Assembly (NCBI GenBank): GCA_021234155.1
Contig: JAJEKV010000041.1
Location: forward strand, 8,190,917-8,254,916
Length of the DNA stretch: 64,000 nt
Source: Isoetes taiwanensis
Lineage: Eukaryota; Streptophyta; Lycopodiopsida; Isoetales; Isoetaceae
Direction of reading: 5' to 3'
Below are positions 39,914 to 51,467 of the stretch, piece after piece. The translations under genes and the position numbers were made by a program. Each line of letters begins with the position of its first letter. Position 1 is the stretch's first letter. The notes beneath the pieces were generated by a model. It saw only the letters and a list, made by a program, of their open reading frames with translations. It did not search any database and was not told the origin of the DNA.

Positions 39914-41622
39914 TGTGACGTCCCCTACTCGTATACGGTGCACTCATCGTATACAACCAGGAGTTCATCCCCCATACCAGCTCCGTGCCAATACAGGGCC
40001 CTCCACATGACACTGCAACCGTAGCGGGTTCCAGTGGGAAGAGTGGAAGGGTCATTGCACCCCGTCTCCCTCAGGGCCTACCTAGCTGCGGAAGCGTAAA
40101 CATACATGTCAGTAGCACATACATCAACATCATATGACCATCGCGAAGGATGGTCCTCCACATATCTGCATAGACGAAGATCAGCACATCACATAGGGAA
40201 TCCTACCCAAGGCTCGCATACGTGAGGGATGGACCGGACAAGCTTGGGTCTCCGAGTTCATTGCGCATGTAATTCATGGCAATGGATTTGGCTGGCATAA
40301 GAACATGGCCTAGGGTTGTCCACTCCATCCGCCCCTCCTGTGCACACTTTGCAGAGTAGGTTGAAAAGTGTTGGGACTCGATCAGCCTCACGGATGCATA
40401 GCCGAGGGGCTATATCCCCGGGTTACATCTCCCGATTCGATGGGGCAGGTAGGGATCTCTCCCTCCAGAGATCTACAATGCTGACTCAAGGTGACTAGAG
40501 GGCCACTGCCCGTATTCGACTTGAACTCAATGGAAGGTCATATTCACCACCTCACGAGTGTCGAGCCCATGCCTTGCCCACACGCAGTGGTGGCAAGCCA
40601 TTAGACCTAGTCACGGTGACCCCGTGCATTACTAACACACCATAGGGGTCGTTCAAGTGTCAGAACATGAACCTCCTTATAAGCCAGTCTGGCCCCTTCA
40701 CCCACAACCAGGTGTGGCTCTTGTGCACAGGCCGCATCTATAGTGTGCTAGAGAGGCTACTCTAGGAGCATCAACTACAAAGCTTTAGGTCTCTACCCCC
40801 CTTCCCAATACACGGAGTTCATAGAGATACATCATCCATATACATCACAGAAGAACTAAAGAACAAGATCTAATCTATATCATAGAGTTAGGTTCTTTAG
40901 TTAGAATCTGCTATCTAGAGTTCTAGAGGGCTGCTATGGCCAATCTAATAGGCTAAACCTACTGATTCAATGCCTAAGATAGGGTTTAGACTATCTAATT
41001 GGCCAAATACCTGATCCTTGAGGGGCTCCTCCTGACCTGAGCTCGACCATCCTGCTGAAACGCTCGAATCTAGAGAAACTAAGGTTGCAATTCTCGGTCA
41101 GAAGCGGGATGCGGTTTTAATTTGTTGAGGCAGCCCAAAGCAGAGTTCAAGCCCTAAAATCGAAAATTAGGTTAGTTAGGGTTTCCAACCCTATATAGAC
41201 AAGGGGGGTGGCTAGGGTTTCCAATTATCCCCTTTTGGCATGTGGGATAATTGGTAATGGGCCCACTTGCCTTTAAGGGCTAGGTGGCCAAATGTGCCCA
41301 CATGGAAATGTGTGCACCCAAATGTGCTCACATGGAAATGTGTGCACATTAATGAATGTGTACATTGGAAAATGTGCACATTACTTGCACCTATGGGTAT
41401 GGCCCACTTGGCATCAAGTGGCCACATGGAAATGTGTGCCCACATTAATGTGTACATTGGAAAATGTGCACATTAATACTAATGCACATTCTTAGCAAGT
41501 TGCCCCCTAGGGGCTACCCACTTGGCTATACGTTGGCGACACCGTCAATCGGGTGGCGTGTCTGGCGTGGCGGCAAAGATAATATACGTCCCGGGAGCGA
41601 TCTTTGTCTTTGGAACGTCACA
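39914..41622 (-). repeat. 3' LTR of inner element (left side)
   Basis: 1709 bases, TGTGACGTCCCC...GGAACGTCACA on the plus strand. About 200 bases longer than the outer LTRs, mainly from a CATGGAAATGTG / TGTGCACATTAATG repeat region at 41288-41490. Homologous over its length to 51468-53183. Confidence 0.95.
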
Positions 41623-41641
41623 TTCTCCCCACCTTGAAATG
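41623..41641 (-). promoter_or_regulatory. polypurine tract of inner element
   Basis: Minus-strand reading CATTTCAAGGTGGGGAGAA ends directly at the 3' LTR. The same AATGTGGGGAGAA precedes the outer 3' LTR at 61168-61180. Confidence 0.85.
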
Positions 41642-42480
41642 ATGCTGTCCGCAGCATCGTGGTTCTCCCCACCTTGGAATCTTCCTAACCTGCAATCAAC
41701 CTGATGCATACGATATACTCCTATAATACTTACACATTTATTAAAATTACCTCAAGGTAATGACATTATTACATCATTATATTATGAAATAACTTATCAA
41801 TTTACGACATTACTAAACAGATTACTCCAAACTTCACTTAACATTACGATTAAGTTTATCAAAATTTAAAATTAACGTTCGAGGTACCCTTGATTCCTTG
41901 CAACACATTCCAACAAAATTTGTGTTGCAAGTCTTCGTAGCTCGACCTCCTTGCCCTCCGGAGCGCTTTTACTGGCCTGCAGGTCGACACTACGTTAGTA
42001 CCATTTAATTATTAATTAAAATTTTTGGTTATATGGTGACCACCCCACCTATCTACATGGATGCATGGCTAATCTCCGGTAGGGAAGAGGGTGAATCTTC
42101 CATTATGGCGTAGGAGGCGCCTACATGCCTATATGCCGCTCATGCCTACACCTCTAGTTGCCCGGCGTGGAGGATATCCTTCGGCGTGGGGGGCGCGAAG
42201 GATAGATTCCTCCTATCAAAGCATATATGGGGCTAAAGGTGCTTTTCCTATCCATGCATTCCTCAATGACCTCCTTTCTCTCGAGGTCGTCTACTTCCGT
42301 GGGACAGAAGTAGACTTTCTAATCTACCTTCCACTCGCCCAAGCGGAAACGCGGTCATGCCTACATTGACATTACACCACGCCCTAGAGATCACCGTAGT
42401 GGTCCCATCATCGGTAACAACGCATGCGATCCATACTAAGCGTATGTGGCATGCGTAGATTAATCTTAACTATACAAGAA
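41642..42480 (-). other. 3' region of inner element, shared with outer element
   Basis: Non-coding. Its reverse complement aligns with 59990-60620, for example ACCGATGATGGGACCACTAC, GTAATGTCAATGTAGGCATG and CACGGAAGTAGACGACCTCG. The match shows that the outer and inner elements are derived from one another. Confidence 0.85.
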
Positions 42481-42485
42481 TTAAC

Positions 42486-42830
42486 CTACACAAATCGACA
42501 TGCCGAGCGATTTCTTGGAGATGACCTTGCCGTCCCATTGCTCCATAAAGCGTGGGTACTTTGCTTTACTAAATCTTTCTTAAGTACCCACGTATGCGTC
42601 TTCCAGCGGTAAGTGTTTCCACTTAACCAAATCTTTGGAGGAATTCGATCTCCTCGTTTTCTTGAAAGCTTTATCAAGAATCAATTCGGAACTATTTCCA
42701 TTTGTTCCTCCGATCATTTCCAACGGCGTTGGCGAATCCAAGACTTAAATGCGGATTTGGGGTGTGCTTCTTCAGCAAACTCACGTGGAAGACCTTATGA
42801 ATCTTTAGGTGTCTTTGGCAAGTCTAGCTT
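42486..42830 (-). pseudogene. integrase C-terminal chromodomain remnant
   Basis: Minus-strand frames read ILDKAFKKTRR, DLVKWKHLPLEDA and TWVLKKDLVKQ, the chromodomain signature LVKWK..P.E.ATWE of chromoviruses. Several frameshifts. Chromodomains direct integration toward modified chromatin. Confidence 0.65.
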
Positions 42831-43900
42831 GTAGGCTTGATTGCCTAGTTTCTCGACTATTCTCGAAAGGTCCAGCCCACCTTGGAGCAAGCTTCTTGCA
42901 ATTGCCGATCCCGAGCCGCCGCTTCACCTTAATCTTGAGCCAAACATCATCTCCAACTTTGAACTCTCTTCTTTGTTCGATGCTTGTCTACGATGCTCTT
43001 TTGACGACTTCTTGCTAGCGATAGCCACGAACTTCCTCTACAAGTCCGCGATATCGGCCAACATCTGGCTGCGAAACTTCCACTTTGACACGGGGTTGTG
43101 CCAAGTGTGCGGAGTTAGGTAATCGATAGCCGTAATTGATCATAAACGGCGACATTTGGGATGATTCTGCTTGGTGCTATTGTATGCAAACTCCACCAAG
43201 TGAATAAATTCTTCCCACATACTTTGCTTATTCCGGACATAGTTTAAGTAGCATGTCCTCTAAAATCCTCGTTGGTCCGCCTCCGCACCGCCATCCCGTC
43301 GAGGATGATATGCCGTGCTCATGGATAGTTTAAATGCGGATCGTCAAGAAAGAGGTCTTGCCAAAAAGGCTCATGAACTTCGGATCCCTATCGGAAATGA
43401 TCTCCCTTGGCATGCCATGAAGCCCGAAGATCTCTTTGGTGAAGAGCTTTCTTTGTATCCATGGTCAGATCTGCGTGGTTACGCAAGGCACAAAATGTGC
43501 CATCTTCGACAACTTGTCGACCACTACCATCAAGGCATCCTTGCCTCTCACGTTCTTGGGAGTCCCGTGATAAAATCCATGCTGATTACCTCCCACTTAG
43601 CGTTTGGCACCGCTTAATGGCTCTAATGCCCCCGGAATTGAAGCTGCTCCGCTTTGTCTGGCCGACATAGCTGGCATTCCTTGATGTAGCGAAGCTACCG
43701 CTTCTTCATTGGCCAATAATAGCCTGCTGCTGCGTACTTTGAAATATGTTTTCATGAATCCCGCATGGCCGGCTATTGGGCTGTTAGCGTGTCGTGGAGG
43801 ATCAACTTCCTTACACCCGATGATTCGGCACGCACAACTTGTTCTTATGGTATAACAGGTTGCCTTCCTTCTTATAATGCTTGAAGGCCTCCCGCTCTTT
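42831..43900 (-). pseudogene. integrase of inner element
   Basis: Recognisable in pieces: [20 protein letters not shown] (second catalytic D, about 43390), MWEEFIHLVEFAYNS (about 43210) and the C-terminal GDDVWLKIK...LAPRWAGPF / LGNQAYKLDLP (42840-42960). Upstream, AGHAGFMKTYFKV-like text (about 43760) corresponds to the zinc-binding region. Broken in many places. Confidence 0.7.
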
Positions 43901-44257
43901 ATCTGTTCTAGCCTCTTTAGAAAGGCTTGCCCATACCTCCTTGAAATCCACGTCCGTTGGCAAGGACTCTTCAATCCTCTTACCAAAGTCGCTGGAGAGC
44001 GTCGAAATTGCATTGCAATGCACTCTAGTTGTCAGGGGATGCCTTGAAAGCGCATCTGCTACCACATTGAGCTTCCCCGGCTTGTAGACTATATGAAAGT
44101 CATATTCTTCGAGGAACTCCATCCATCTCCGCTGCCTCAGATTAAGGTGTGGTTGCGTGAATACATATTGGAGGCTCTGATGGTCGGTATCCAATTGGAA
44201 CTTCCTTCCCAAGAGATAATGCCTCCATATTCTTAATGCCCTGACAACCGCCGACAA
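43811..44257 (-). pseudogene. RNase H of inner element
   Basis: Minus-strand frame of 148 residues with ALRIWRHYLLGRKFQLDTDH, QSLQYVFTQPHLNLRQRRW, MEFLEEYDFHIVYKPGKLN and VADALSRHP, the C-terminal half of a Ty3/gypsy RNase H and the following linker. The best preserved part of this element. Confidence 0.85.
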
Positions 44258-44599
44258 CTCGATCGTGCGTTGGGTAGCGGCGTCTCGGCGTCGTTCATCT
44301 TCACGGAATCATCGCTACCACGCTCTTTTTGCATAAGCCTTGCACTGTAGCTATCTTACTGCATCATCTGTTGCTACAAGCTTATCTTTCTCCGGTCCGG
44401 CGGGGTTAAAGGCTGGGGGCTGTTGTTAAAGCTTCCTTCAACAATTCAAACCCCTTTTGGGCTTTCTTGTGCCAATGCTCTACCCAATCTTTCACCTTCT
44501 ACGCCCTCGTCAGTGCGTTTGCGGGGCTGCTATCTTAGCAAAGTTCTTCCGCGAACTTCAGTAGTACCTGCTAGGTAGGGAAACCGACTTCATGCACAT

Positions 44600-45171
44600 T
44601 CTTGCCGACCCTTTGAATGGCGGCCTCAATCTTGGCGGGGTCTGTTGAGATGCCTTCTGCTGAGATCACATGACCTAGATACTCCACTTTTTACGTTGCG
44701 GTGGCGCCCGACAACTTGGCGCATAACCGGTGCCTCTTCAACTTCTCTAGCACTCTTCTCAAGTGTTGCACGTGCTCTTCAAGGGATCTGCTATACACCA
44801 AAATGTCATCAAAGAAAACAATCACAAAGGTGTCGGGAATTCCCTCGAAGATATCGTTCATGAGCCTCATGAACGTTATGGGGCATTTGATAAGCGAAAG
44901 GCATTATCGTGAACTCATAATGCCCATACCGCGTTCGAAGGCGGTCTTATGGATATCCTCTTCCTTTATCCCGATCGATGATATCGACCTTAAGTCGATT
45001 TTGGAGAAGATCTTTGCACCTTGGAGCTGATCCATCAAGTCGCCCCGATCTTGGGAGCGCATACTTGTTCTTAATGGTGTGCTTATTCAACTGCCTATAG
45101 TCTATGCACATTCTCAAAGATCCATCCTTCTTCTTGACAAAAGAATGGGCGCCTCCAAAGCGGCGAGACAC
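44600..45171 (-). pseudogene. reverse transcriptase of inner element
   Basis: In pieces on the minus strand: [20 protein letters not shown] and [11 protein letters not shown] (45060-45171), then FFDDILVYS with both catalytic aspartates (about 44785-44823), then VEYLGHVISAEGISTDPAKI (about 44650-44700). Frameshifts separate the pieces. Confidence 0.8.
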
Positions 45172-45346
45172 TAGGTCTAATGAAACCTAGGTCGGCAGCT
45201 CTCTGAATCGCTTCTTCAGCTCGGACAACTCTGTGTTGTCATTCTATATGGAGCCTTGCTTGTTGGCTTTGTTCTGGTTCGAAAGTGCTATCTCGCTTTT
45301 CGACTCCCCTATAAGGAGGGAGCTGCTTGATCTCATCCGAAAGAGA

Positions 45347-46024
45347 TCATGGAACTCCGTGATTAGCTGAGATACTTGCTTCGCAACTTCTTTGAAGCGT
45401 TGTCTTCTTTGCTTCCTTCCGATTCGGCTCACTAATCTCAAGCTTGAAGATGTATGCCACTTGCTCACTCTTGATGCACTTGAACAGCCGTTTAGAAGAC
45501 ATGCACTGCATGATGGGAACAACTTCTTTACTTGTTATCTCAATGATCTTGCCGTCGGGCGTTGGGAAGGTCACCTTCCGCTTTCCACAGTCGATAATGG
45601 CCCCTGCTGGCCCAAGGTACTCCATTCCTATGATCAAGTCATACTTTCCAATGCCCATTACTTCTGCTCCCATCGGATATTAATCCACGGCAAGTCGATG
45701 TGAAGTTAATTCTCTTGCCCGCCGTCCTTTTCTTGCACCACTTGCTAAAACAACGGGTCTTGGCTTTGACTTTAGCGGCTTCAATTTCAACATCTGAACC
45801 ATTCTGGGGGATGCAAAGTTATGGCTACTTCCTGAGTCTATCAAGACTATGAAGGACTTAGCTTTAGCCTTTCCTACTGTGGAAATTACCTTATACTGGC
45901 TCTCTGCTTGCTCTGTATCTATTGCGGCAAAGATGTGACACTCACCCGAATGTAGTCGCGGGCCTCTTTCGCCGTCGTCGTCCGACGGGGCTTCCCAATC
46001 TCCCAACTCCGCTAGATTTTGCAC
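45347..46024 (-). pseudogene. aspartic protease of inner element
   Basis: Contains VLIDSGSSHNFASPRMVQML (active site DSG, about 45800-45850) and, in the next frame, DLIIGMEYLGPAGAIIDCGK, the second conserved segment of gypsy proteases. Confidence 0.8.
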
Positions 46025-46342
46025 TCATGGCGTAGGGGCGGTTTCTTTGTCCTATGGCCCTTTGGAAGCACTGAAGCACAAGCCGCTTTTCTATGCACTC
46101 CTGCCTCTTTTCCTTGGGCATCGCTTGCAAAAAGGATTACCTTTGCTTTGGAGTAGTTTGACCTCTCTGCTTGTCCTTGAAGGACACCTGCTTCTTCTCC
46201 TGCTTTGCTTCCCTGGTTCCCACCATATGGGGCTCTATTTGGGACTGGATTGCTGCCCTAGGGCTATAGCTTCTGTCGCCTTGCCTTTCTCACGGAAATC
46301 TAGCTTGCTTGTGCCCGCTATTCGAGGTCGACCCCTGCAAGC

Positions 46343-46857
46343 TTATAGCCTTGGATTTTCTGACGATCTTGTCCTAGGGTTTATTGCCCTCACAAGCTTG
46401 CGGATCTCCTCATTCAGCCCTTCAATATAGCTTTCTACGGCATGCTTCTCTCCCAACCCCGCACATCTGACCTTAGCCTCATGAATTCCTCGTATATTTG
46501 AACTGATTTGTTGCCTTCTTTGCAACCTGTAAAAGCTCTTTGCATCATCTTTGGACTTATGTTCCTTGGAGCGTAATGGCTTTTGAAGGCTTTAGCAAAC
46601 TTTACGAACTTACAAGCATCCTGCTTAAGCCGTGTGCCTTTGCATACCCCTTCCACCAAATCCGGCGGCTCCTTTCAAGTTGGCTGTTGCAACTACGCCT
46701 TTGTCCTTATCCTTCATGCCATAAGCATTTCCGTACTTTCGCTCATTTAGTCCAGCCATGCCTCTGCTTCCAAGCGACGCTGTGTTCTCCACGAGAACTG
46801 TTCCGGTTCGGGCCTTCCATACATTGCCCGGTCGCGGAATCTACCTTCTTACGGTAG
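46343..46857 (-). pseudogene. gag capsid of inner element
   Basis: Minus-strand frames read FVKFAKAFKSHYAPRNISPK, IYEEFMRLRSDVRGWERS and HAVESYIEGLNEEIRKLVRA, the retrotransposon gag pattern. Nucleocapsid knuckles should follow at 46030-46300 but cannot be followed cleanly. Confidence 0.7.
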
Positions 46858-49169
46858 TCGGAGGCCACGGTATCTCTTTAATCGTCCCTACGGGGTGTTC
46901 CTCTGCCTTCCCTCTGTTGGTTCTGAGCACGCTCTTCCTCTTCCTCAGTCAGTGCGAGTCACGAACTTGAGTCGGAAGATTCGGTTGGGGATCTCCTTCT
47001 CTTGCTCCTCTTCTTGTCCCTTCCTTCCCTCCGAGCTGATGCTTGCGGCAAGCGAGCATTGCCCACCAGAACCTACTCCTGCTTGCGGACGGTAATGCCT
47101 TTATCTGCTCGGATCGTCCTTATCACGGGCTATCTCCCGCTCACGGGGTCATGGGTTCCCTATCTTCAAATAGGTTCCTTGCGGGGGTGGTGCGGGGCGG
47201 GGTTTGCTCTTCTATAAGGTCTCATGGTTTGTCGTTCCCCTGCGCTTAGCCCTCTCTATTTGCATCCACAAGTGATTAATGGCTATATGGTTAGTCCCAT
47301 TTGTTCTCTTGCATTGTTTATGTTTGTTGGTATAATTGTGGAGCAACATACATCAATAAAACATTTAAAGTGCAACAGAATTGTATTTATATATATCATA
47401 TAATATTTTAGGTACAAAAGTCTAGGGATCAAGAGCCTAACTAGTCTTGAAATCGTAGGTAAGGCGGGTTGTCTTCAAGAAACTTCTTAACTTGGGCCGT
47501 CCCTACCGAAAGTGACCCAAGTTCACGATGATGCTTGCTGGCGAGCCTCCCGGATGGCTCTCACCGGGTCTTCTACTCTGCGGTCGGATGTAAGGGCATG
47601 ATCTCGCTAATCTCCCACGGCGTCGGTGGGGGATGGCGGTCGAAGAGGTCAAGTGCCATTGCCCTCTTGACTAAGACAACATAGTCGACATTCTTTGCTA
47701 TTCGAGCATGCTGCGAAAACTGAGAGTGCAATCGGCATAAACACTCCTTCTTAAGCCTGGGGGACTGAACTTGCGGTGAATTACGCTATTCTCCCATCCA
47801 TCAGCGGTGGTAAAGTAGTACGGCGACTGTCATTGTGTGTCGTGCGCGAAGCTTCTCCGCTTGTTTGGCCTCGGCTACTGTGCCGCCCGGCGTGCCTCGT
47901 CGACCTCTACTTGGTGAGCTCCCTGTAGTCTTCAATTGTGCGGTCGAGCCTCCCGAGGTCGATTCCTTCTCCTTTTGGCAAGGGGTGATATTGAAGGACC
48001 GGCATTAGGATACTCGTGGTCTTCCCACGGATCCCCATCTGCTCTTGGAGGCGAGGAACTCCTCCTCGTTGGCAGCTCCATTTCGTCCATCAATTGCACG
48101 ATCTTTGCTTTGTAGGCACGGATGTGGGAGGTCGTCTCCCACGTGTAGGTGTCGGACTCCCTCACTTGGGCGGGAAGTCGATGCTCCCGGATGATGAAGT
48201 CGTCAGTCGGGTGCCCCCACGGTGGTGGAGCATTTCGTCAACTGAGCTCCCTCTCCCTACATTCGGGGAGGTTGCGGATGTCGTGAGGAGTAGATACTCC
48301 CTCCGTCGATGATGATAGGGGCTAGGCTTGTGATGCCTAGCCCAGTGGGGAGCAACTCGATGCCTGGCTGCTTTCGAAATTGGTCGGCTCACGCTCTCCT
48401 TGGCGCCTTTCTTCGTCGAAGTCGAGCTCCGTGTATCCTTCGTCGTCCGACTCTTCTTCATCCTCTCTTGCTTCTGTTCTTGTTGATCTTGCGGCAGACA
48501 TTTGCTCTTCCTCTGCTCAGCTATGGGGTCTACCTCCATCGGAGGGATAGAGGTTGCCCCATCGGGTTTCGGCGCGGTGGGATAAGAATATGGCTAGGGC
48601 GGCGGTGTAAGAGAAGTACTTGGTCTGTTATTTTGTCGGGGACCATGTAATCGAGGTAGCCTCTGCGCCTTATTAGTCAAGTACTTGGCGATGTTGGGGA
48701 CATCGCCCAAGGCCGCTTGAAGGGATTGGCGGGGAACAAAGTATCTATGCAAGGGGAACTTGAACAAGGGAGGGTCCTACCCTAGCTTGAAATTACGCTA
48801 GCACACCGCCTATAAAAGTGGGGTTGCATTTAGCGTAGCTTGAATGTCGATTTCTTTCACAAAGACTTGGAAGATGTCGTTGACATCCGCCTCGATGCAT
48901 ATGGGCCGGTGGCTGTACCATCGCCCGAAATCAGCGATAGCCATTGATTTAGCAAGGAAGGGAGTATCGAGCGGATGCGAAGCGCCTCGAGGGGTTTGAA
49001 AAGATCGCCTAAGCGGTGGGGAGCAAATTTGCGGGGGTGCCAATTGAGAAATGGGGAACTTATTTATAGAAAAGGGAAAACCCTAATTTTTGGATGACCT
49101 AGATTTTTCTTGAGATTAGACAATTCTGATCTATTGTGCAATTTGGAGATCATTAGGTGAAGAAATAGT

Positions 49170-49437
49170 GCGGGGTCTCATCGTTATAGTGGCCCGATTT
49201 CTAAAATGTAGAAATCTGTCTGGCGACGTGTGAGACATGGGTCTAATTGGGCTAGGATTACTCAATTTAGGTGATCTAAAGGCTGTAATTCCACTAAACT
49301 CATCGGGTTAGGCAGAATTGACCCCTTACTTGGTCGATTTGGAGCTGTTTTGGGCATTTTTGGGCATGGTCTCACACGTTCTTGACCGATTTCTAAAATG
49401 TAGAAATACGTCTCTGGCGTGACGTGTGAGACATCGT
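49170..49437 (-). repeat. leader hairpins of inner element, pair 1
   Basis: At 49371-49437 GTCTCACACGT pairs with ACGTGTGAGAC, with an inner stem ATTTCTA / TAGAAAT around AAATG. A related unit is at 49178-49240. Confidence 0.8.
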
Positions 49438-51011
49438 CTCAATTTTGCTCCAACTCAATTTAATTAAAAGCGAAGGCTAGGGATCGATATCTTGACCTAT
49501 TTAAGCGGGTTTGGACACTTTATTTACGCCAAAATTTTCTTTATATTAACAAAATTTTACAGTCATTTACAAGGTTCAAAGGCGTTCTCCCTTGATGTGC
49601 GGCAAGATACATATCACGCCTCATGAGGGTAACCCTCTTGGCGTGCACCGTGCGGGCCGTTGAATCTTCAAAATGTTTCACTAAGTGGGCTTGACGCCTC
49701 TTGCAAACTCTGACATCTAAATGCATCGCAGCGCATGTCCGTGTTGTATTCTTGGATGACTTAGCGGACCAAAGCGGAAGCGGCGGGGGGGGAATCGAGT
49801 CAAGTAACTCTTACGGAAGTGGCGGATCTCCTTGGCGCCCTGTCTTCCTCTGTTTCTTCTTGCTCCGCTTCTTCGGGTGCTCGTGGGGGCTTGGGCTTTG
49901 GTGGAGGGGGCTTTAGTGTCGGCTCTTCGTCGGTGCCCGCCTTCAATCGTTCTCACCGGTGCTCGGTAATAGGTGTTGTAGGCCTCCCCGCCGCCATATA
50001 CGCCCGTGCTCCTTGATCCTCTTCGATAGACCTTTAAGGGGTCTATCACATAGGCTTCCCGTTGCGGCCGTGGGGCCTTGACCCTATCCCACGTCGGAAA
50101 TGGTGGGGCTTAAGCCACTGTCCGGCCTCCTCCTCTGCTCTTGGGCGTGCGCTTTCGGGTACCTCTTCCTCTGACAGGGGGCTTTGAAGAGCTTGCCCGT
50201 CGGCGCCCGACGTAGTCTTGGTCGAATCGTCGGTGGTGGGCGGGGTCTCACCTCCGATGGCTCGTTGATGGCCGGACCTTCCGGCTCTCTTCCCGACCTT
50301 CACCCGGCTTCCTCTTGCACGCCATTCGGCTTTGGCCCTCCTCTTCTTGGGTCATTTGGCTGTAGTGGTCGTCTTCCGACTCTTTGTCCTCTGCTCCGCG
50401 CTCGCTCCTTGGCCGTACTTGTGGGCCGGCGTGCGGCGTCGGCCTCTTCTTCGAGGGGTGAGTTCGGCGTGCTGCTGCTCCTCTCCTACACTGCTCCTCC
50501 TGCCGGGTGGATCTCATCTGGGGTTGTTCTTGGCCTCTTGGTGGGTTCTTTGTTCCCTCTGCTCCTCCTCGTGGTTTGGCGTCCCCCGGTGTTGCTCTGC
50601 TTTGCTCCCGCTTCACGCCTCTGCCCGTGCAATTTCTTGAGGATCTCACTCATGGCGTCGGCCCGTCGTCCTCAAGATCTCGTGTGGTGGCTCGGTCCGA
50701 CCACGATTCCTCGCTTCGGCGAAGATCCGTCGGCGTGGGAAAGCGTTCGAAGAATCTGTGAAAAGGCGGAAGCCAGCGGCCTGGAGGATCCGCTCCTCGA
50801 GGCTTCCTTGCGATGCCGCCCGTGCGGGCCATCATCTTCACGGTTTGTCGATCGGCTAAAGCCCGGAAGATCGCCTTGACCGATCTGGCGAAATTTCGGG
50901 AAGGGCGGGGAAAAAATGGGAGGGTCAGTTCTATTTATAGGGCCAATTTTAGGTCAACTTTTAAACTACCTTTTGGGTTGTCTAAGGCATCTAAAACACC
51001 TAATTAAGCAA

Positions 51012-51260
51012 GGTCTCACCGCGTTAGCCCAGCCCATTTCTAAAATGTAGAAAACGTCTGGCGGCGTGTGAGACATGGTGGGGCCCACTATTAAATTAAC
51101 ATGTAACATGCTAAATCTACTAATTCTTAGCTTAAATTTAGAATTATCAAGGTATTTTACGGTAATTTACAACTTTTTTTTGGTGTCAAAGCTGAATGTC
51201 TCAATACGTTAGCTTGGCCGATTTCTAGAATGTAGAAATCGTCTGGCCTTGACGACGTGT
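51012..51260 (-). repeat. leader hairpins of inner element, pair 2
   Basis: GTCTCACCGCG ... TTTCTAAAATGTAGAAA ... CGTGTGAGAC at 51012-51072, and a diverged copy at 51198-51260. Same structure as the units at 49.2-49.4 kb. Confidence 0.8.
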
Positions 51261-51454
51261 GTTTCCAACCTTTTGGATGTTGGCTCATCAATTTTTTTAG
51301 TCTTTTTACGTTTCTATTCATTTTAAGCTGTTACTAGCTTAGCATAAACTACAAAAATGAAAAAAATTTTCTCATTTTTGAGGTTTGAGAATCCTATCAA
51401 GTTAGTGCTCTTTGGGACATGGCGATTGCTTTGCTCTTGGTCTCCAAGAACATA

Positions 51455-51465
51455 GCTCGATACCC
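51455..51465 (-). promoter_or_regulatory. primer-binding site of inner element
   Basis: Minus strand GGGTATCGAGC, one mismatch from the outer element's site, a few bases from the 5' LTR. Confidence 0.7.
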
Positions 51466-51467
51466 TT

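Larger units (their letters stand above)
47270..51454 (-). other. long leader of inner element with extra charged ORF remnants
   Basis: About 4 kb between primer site and gag. Two GC-rich blocks (47930-49040 and 49700-50880) carry broken minus-strand frames rich in R, E, P and S (for example KKSRTTKDTRSSTSTKKGAK) with no known domain. Each block is preceded by hairpin repeats at 49170-49437 and 51012-51260. The layout suggests two copies of an additional 5' gene. Confidence 0.5.

Noticed and set aside
41212-41495. Open frames with HVSTFGCTHFHVGTF-type repeats, also at 52768-53051
   Set aside because: They are products of the CATGGAAATGTG repeat region inside the inner LTRs.
48016-50879. Long plus-strand frames (for example 50184-50879) in the inner element leader
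   Set aside because: Leucine/serine/cysteine-rich antisense shadow of the minus-strand charged frames in GC-rich DNA; no motif.
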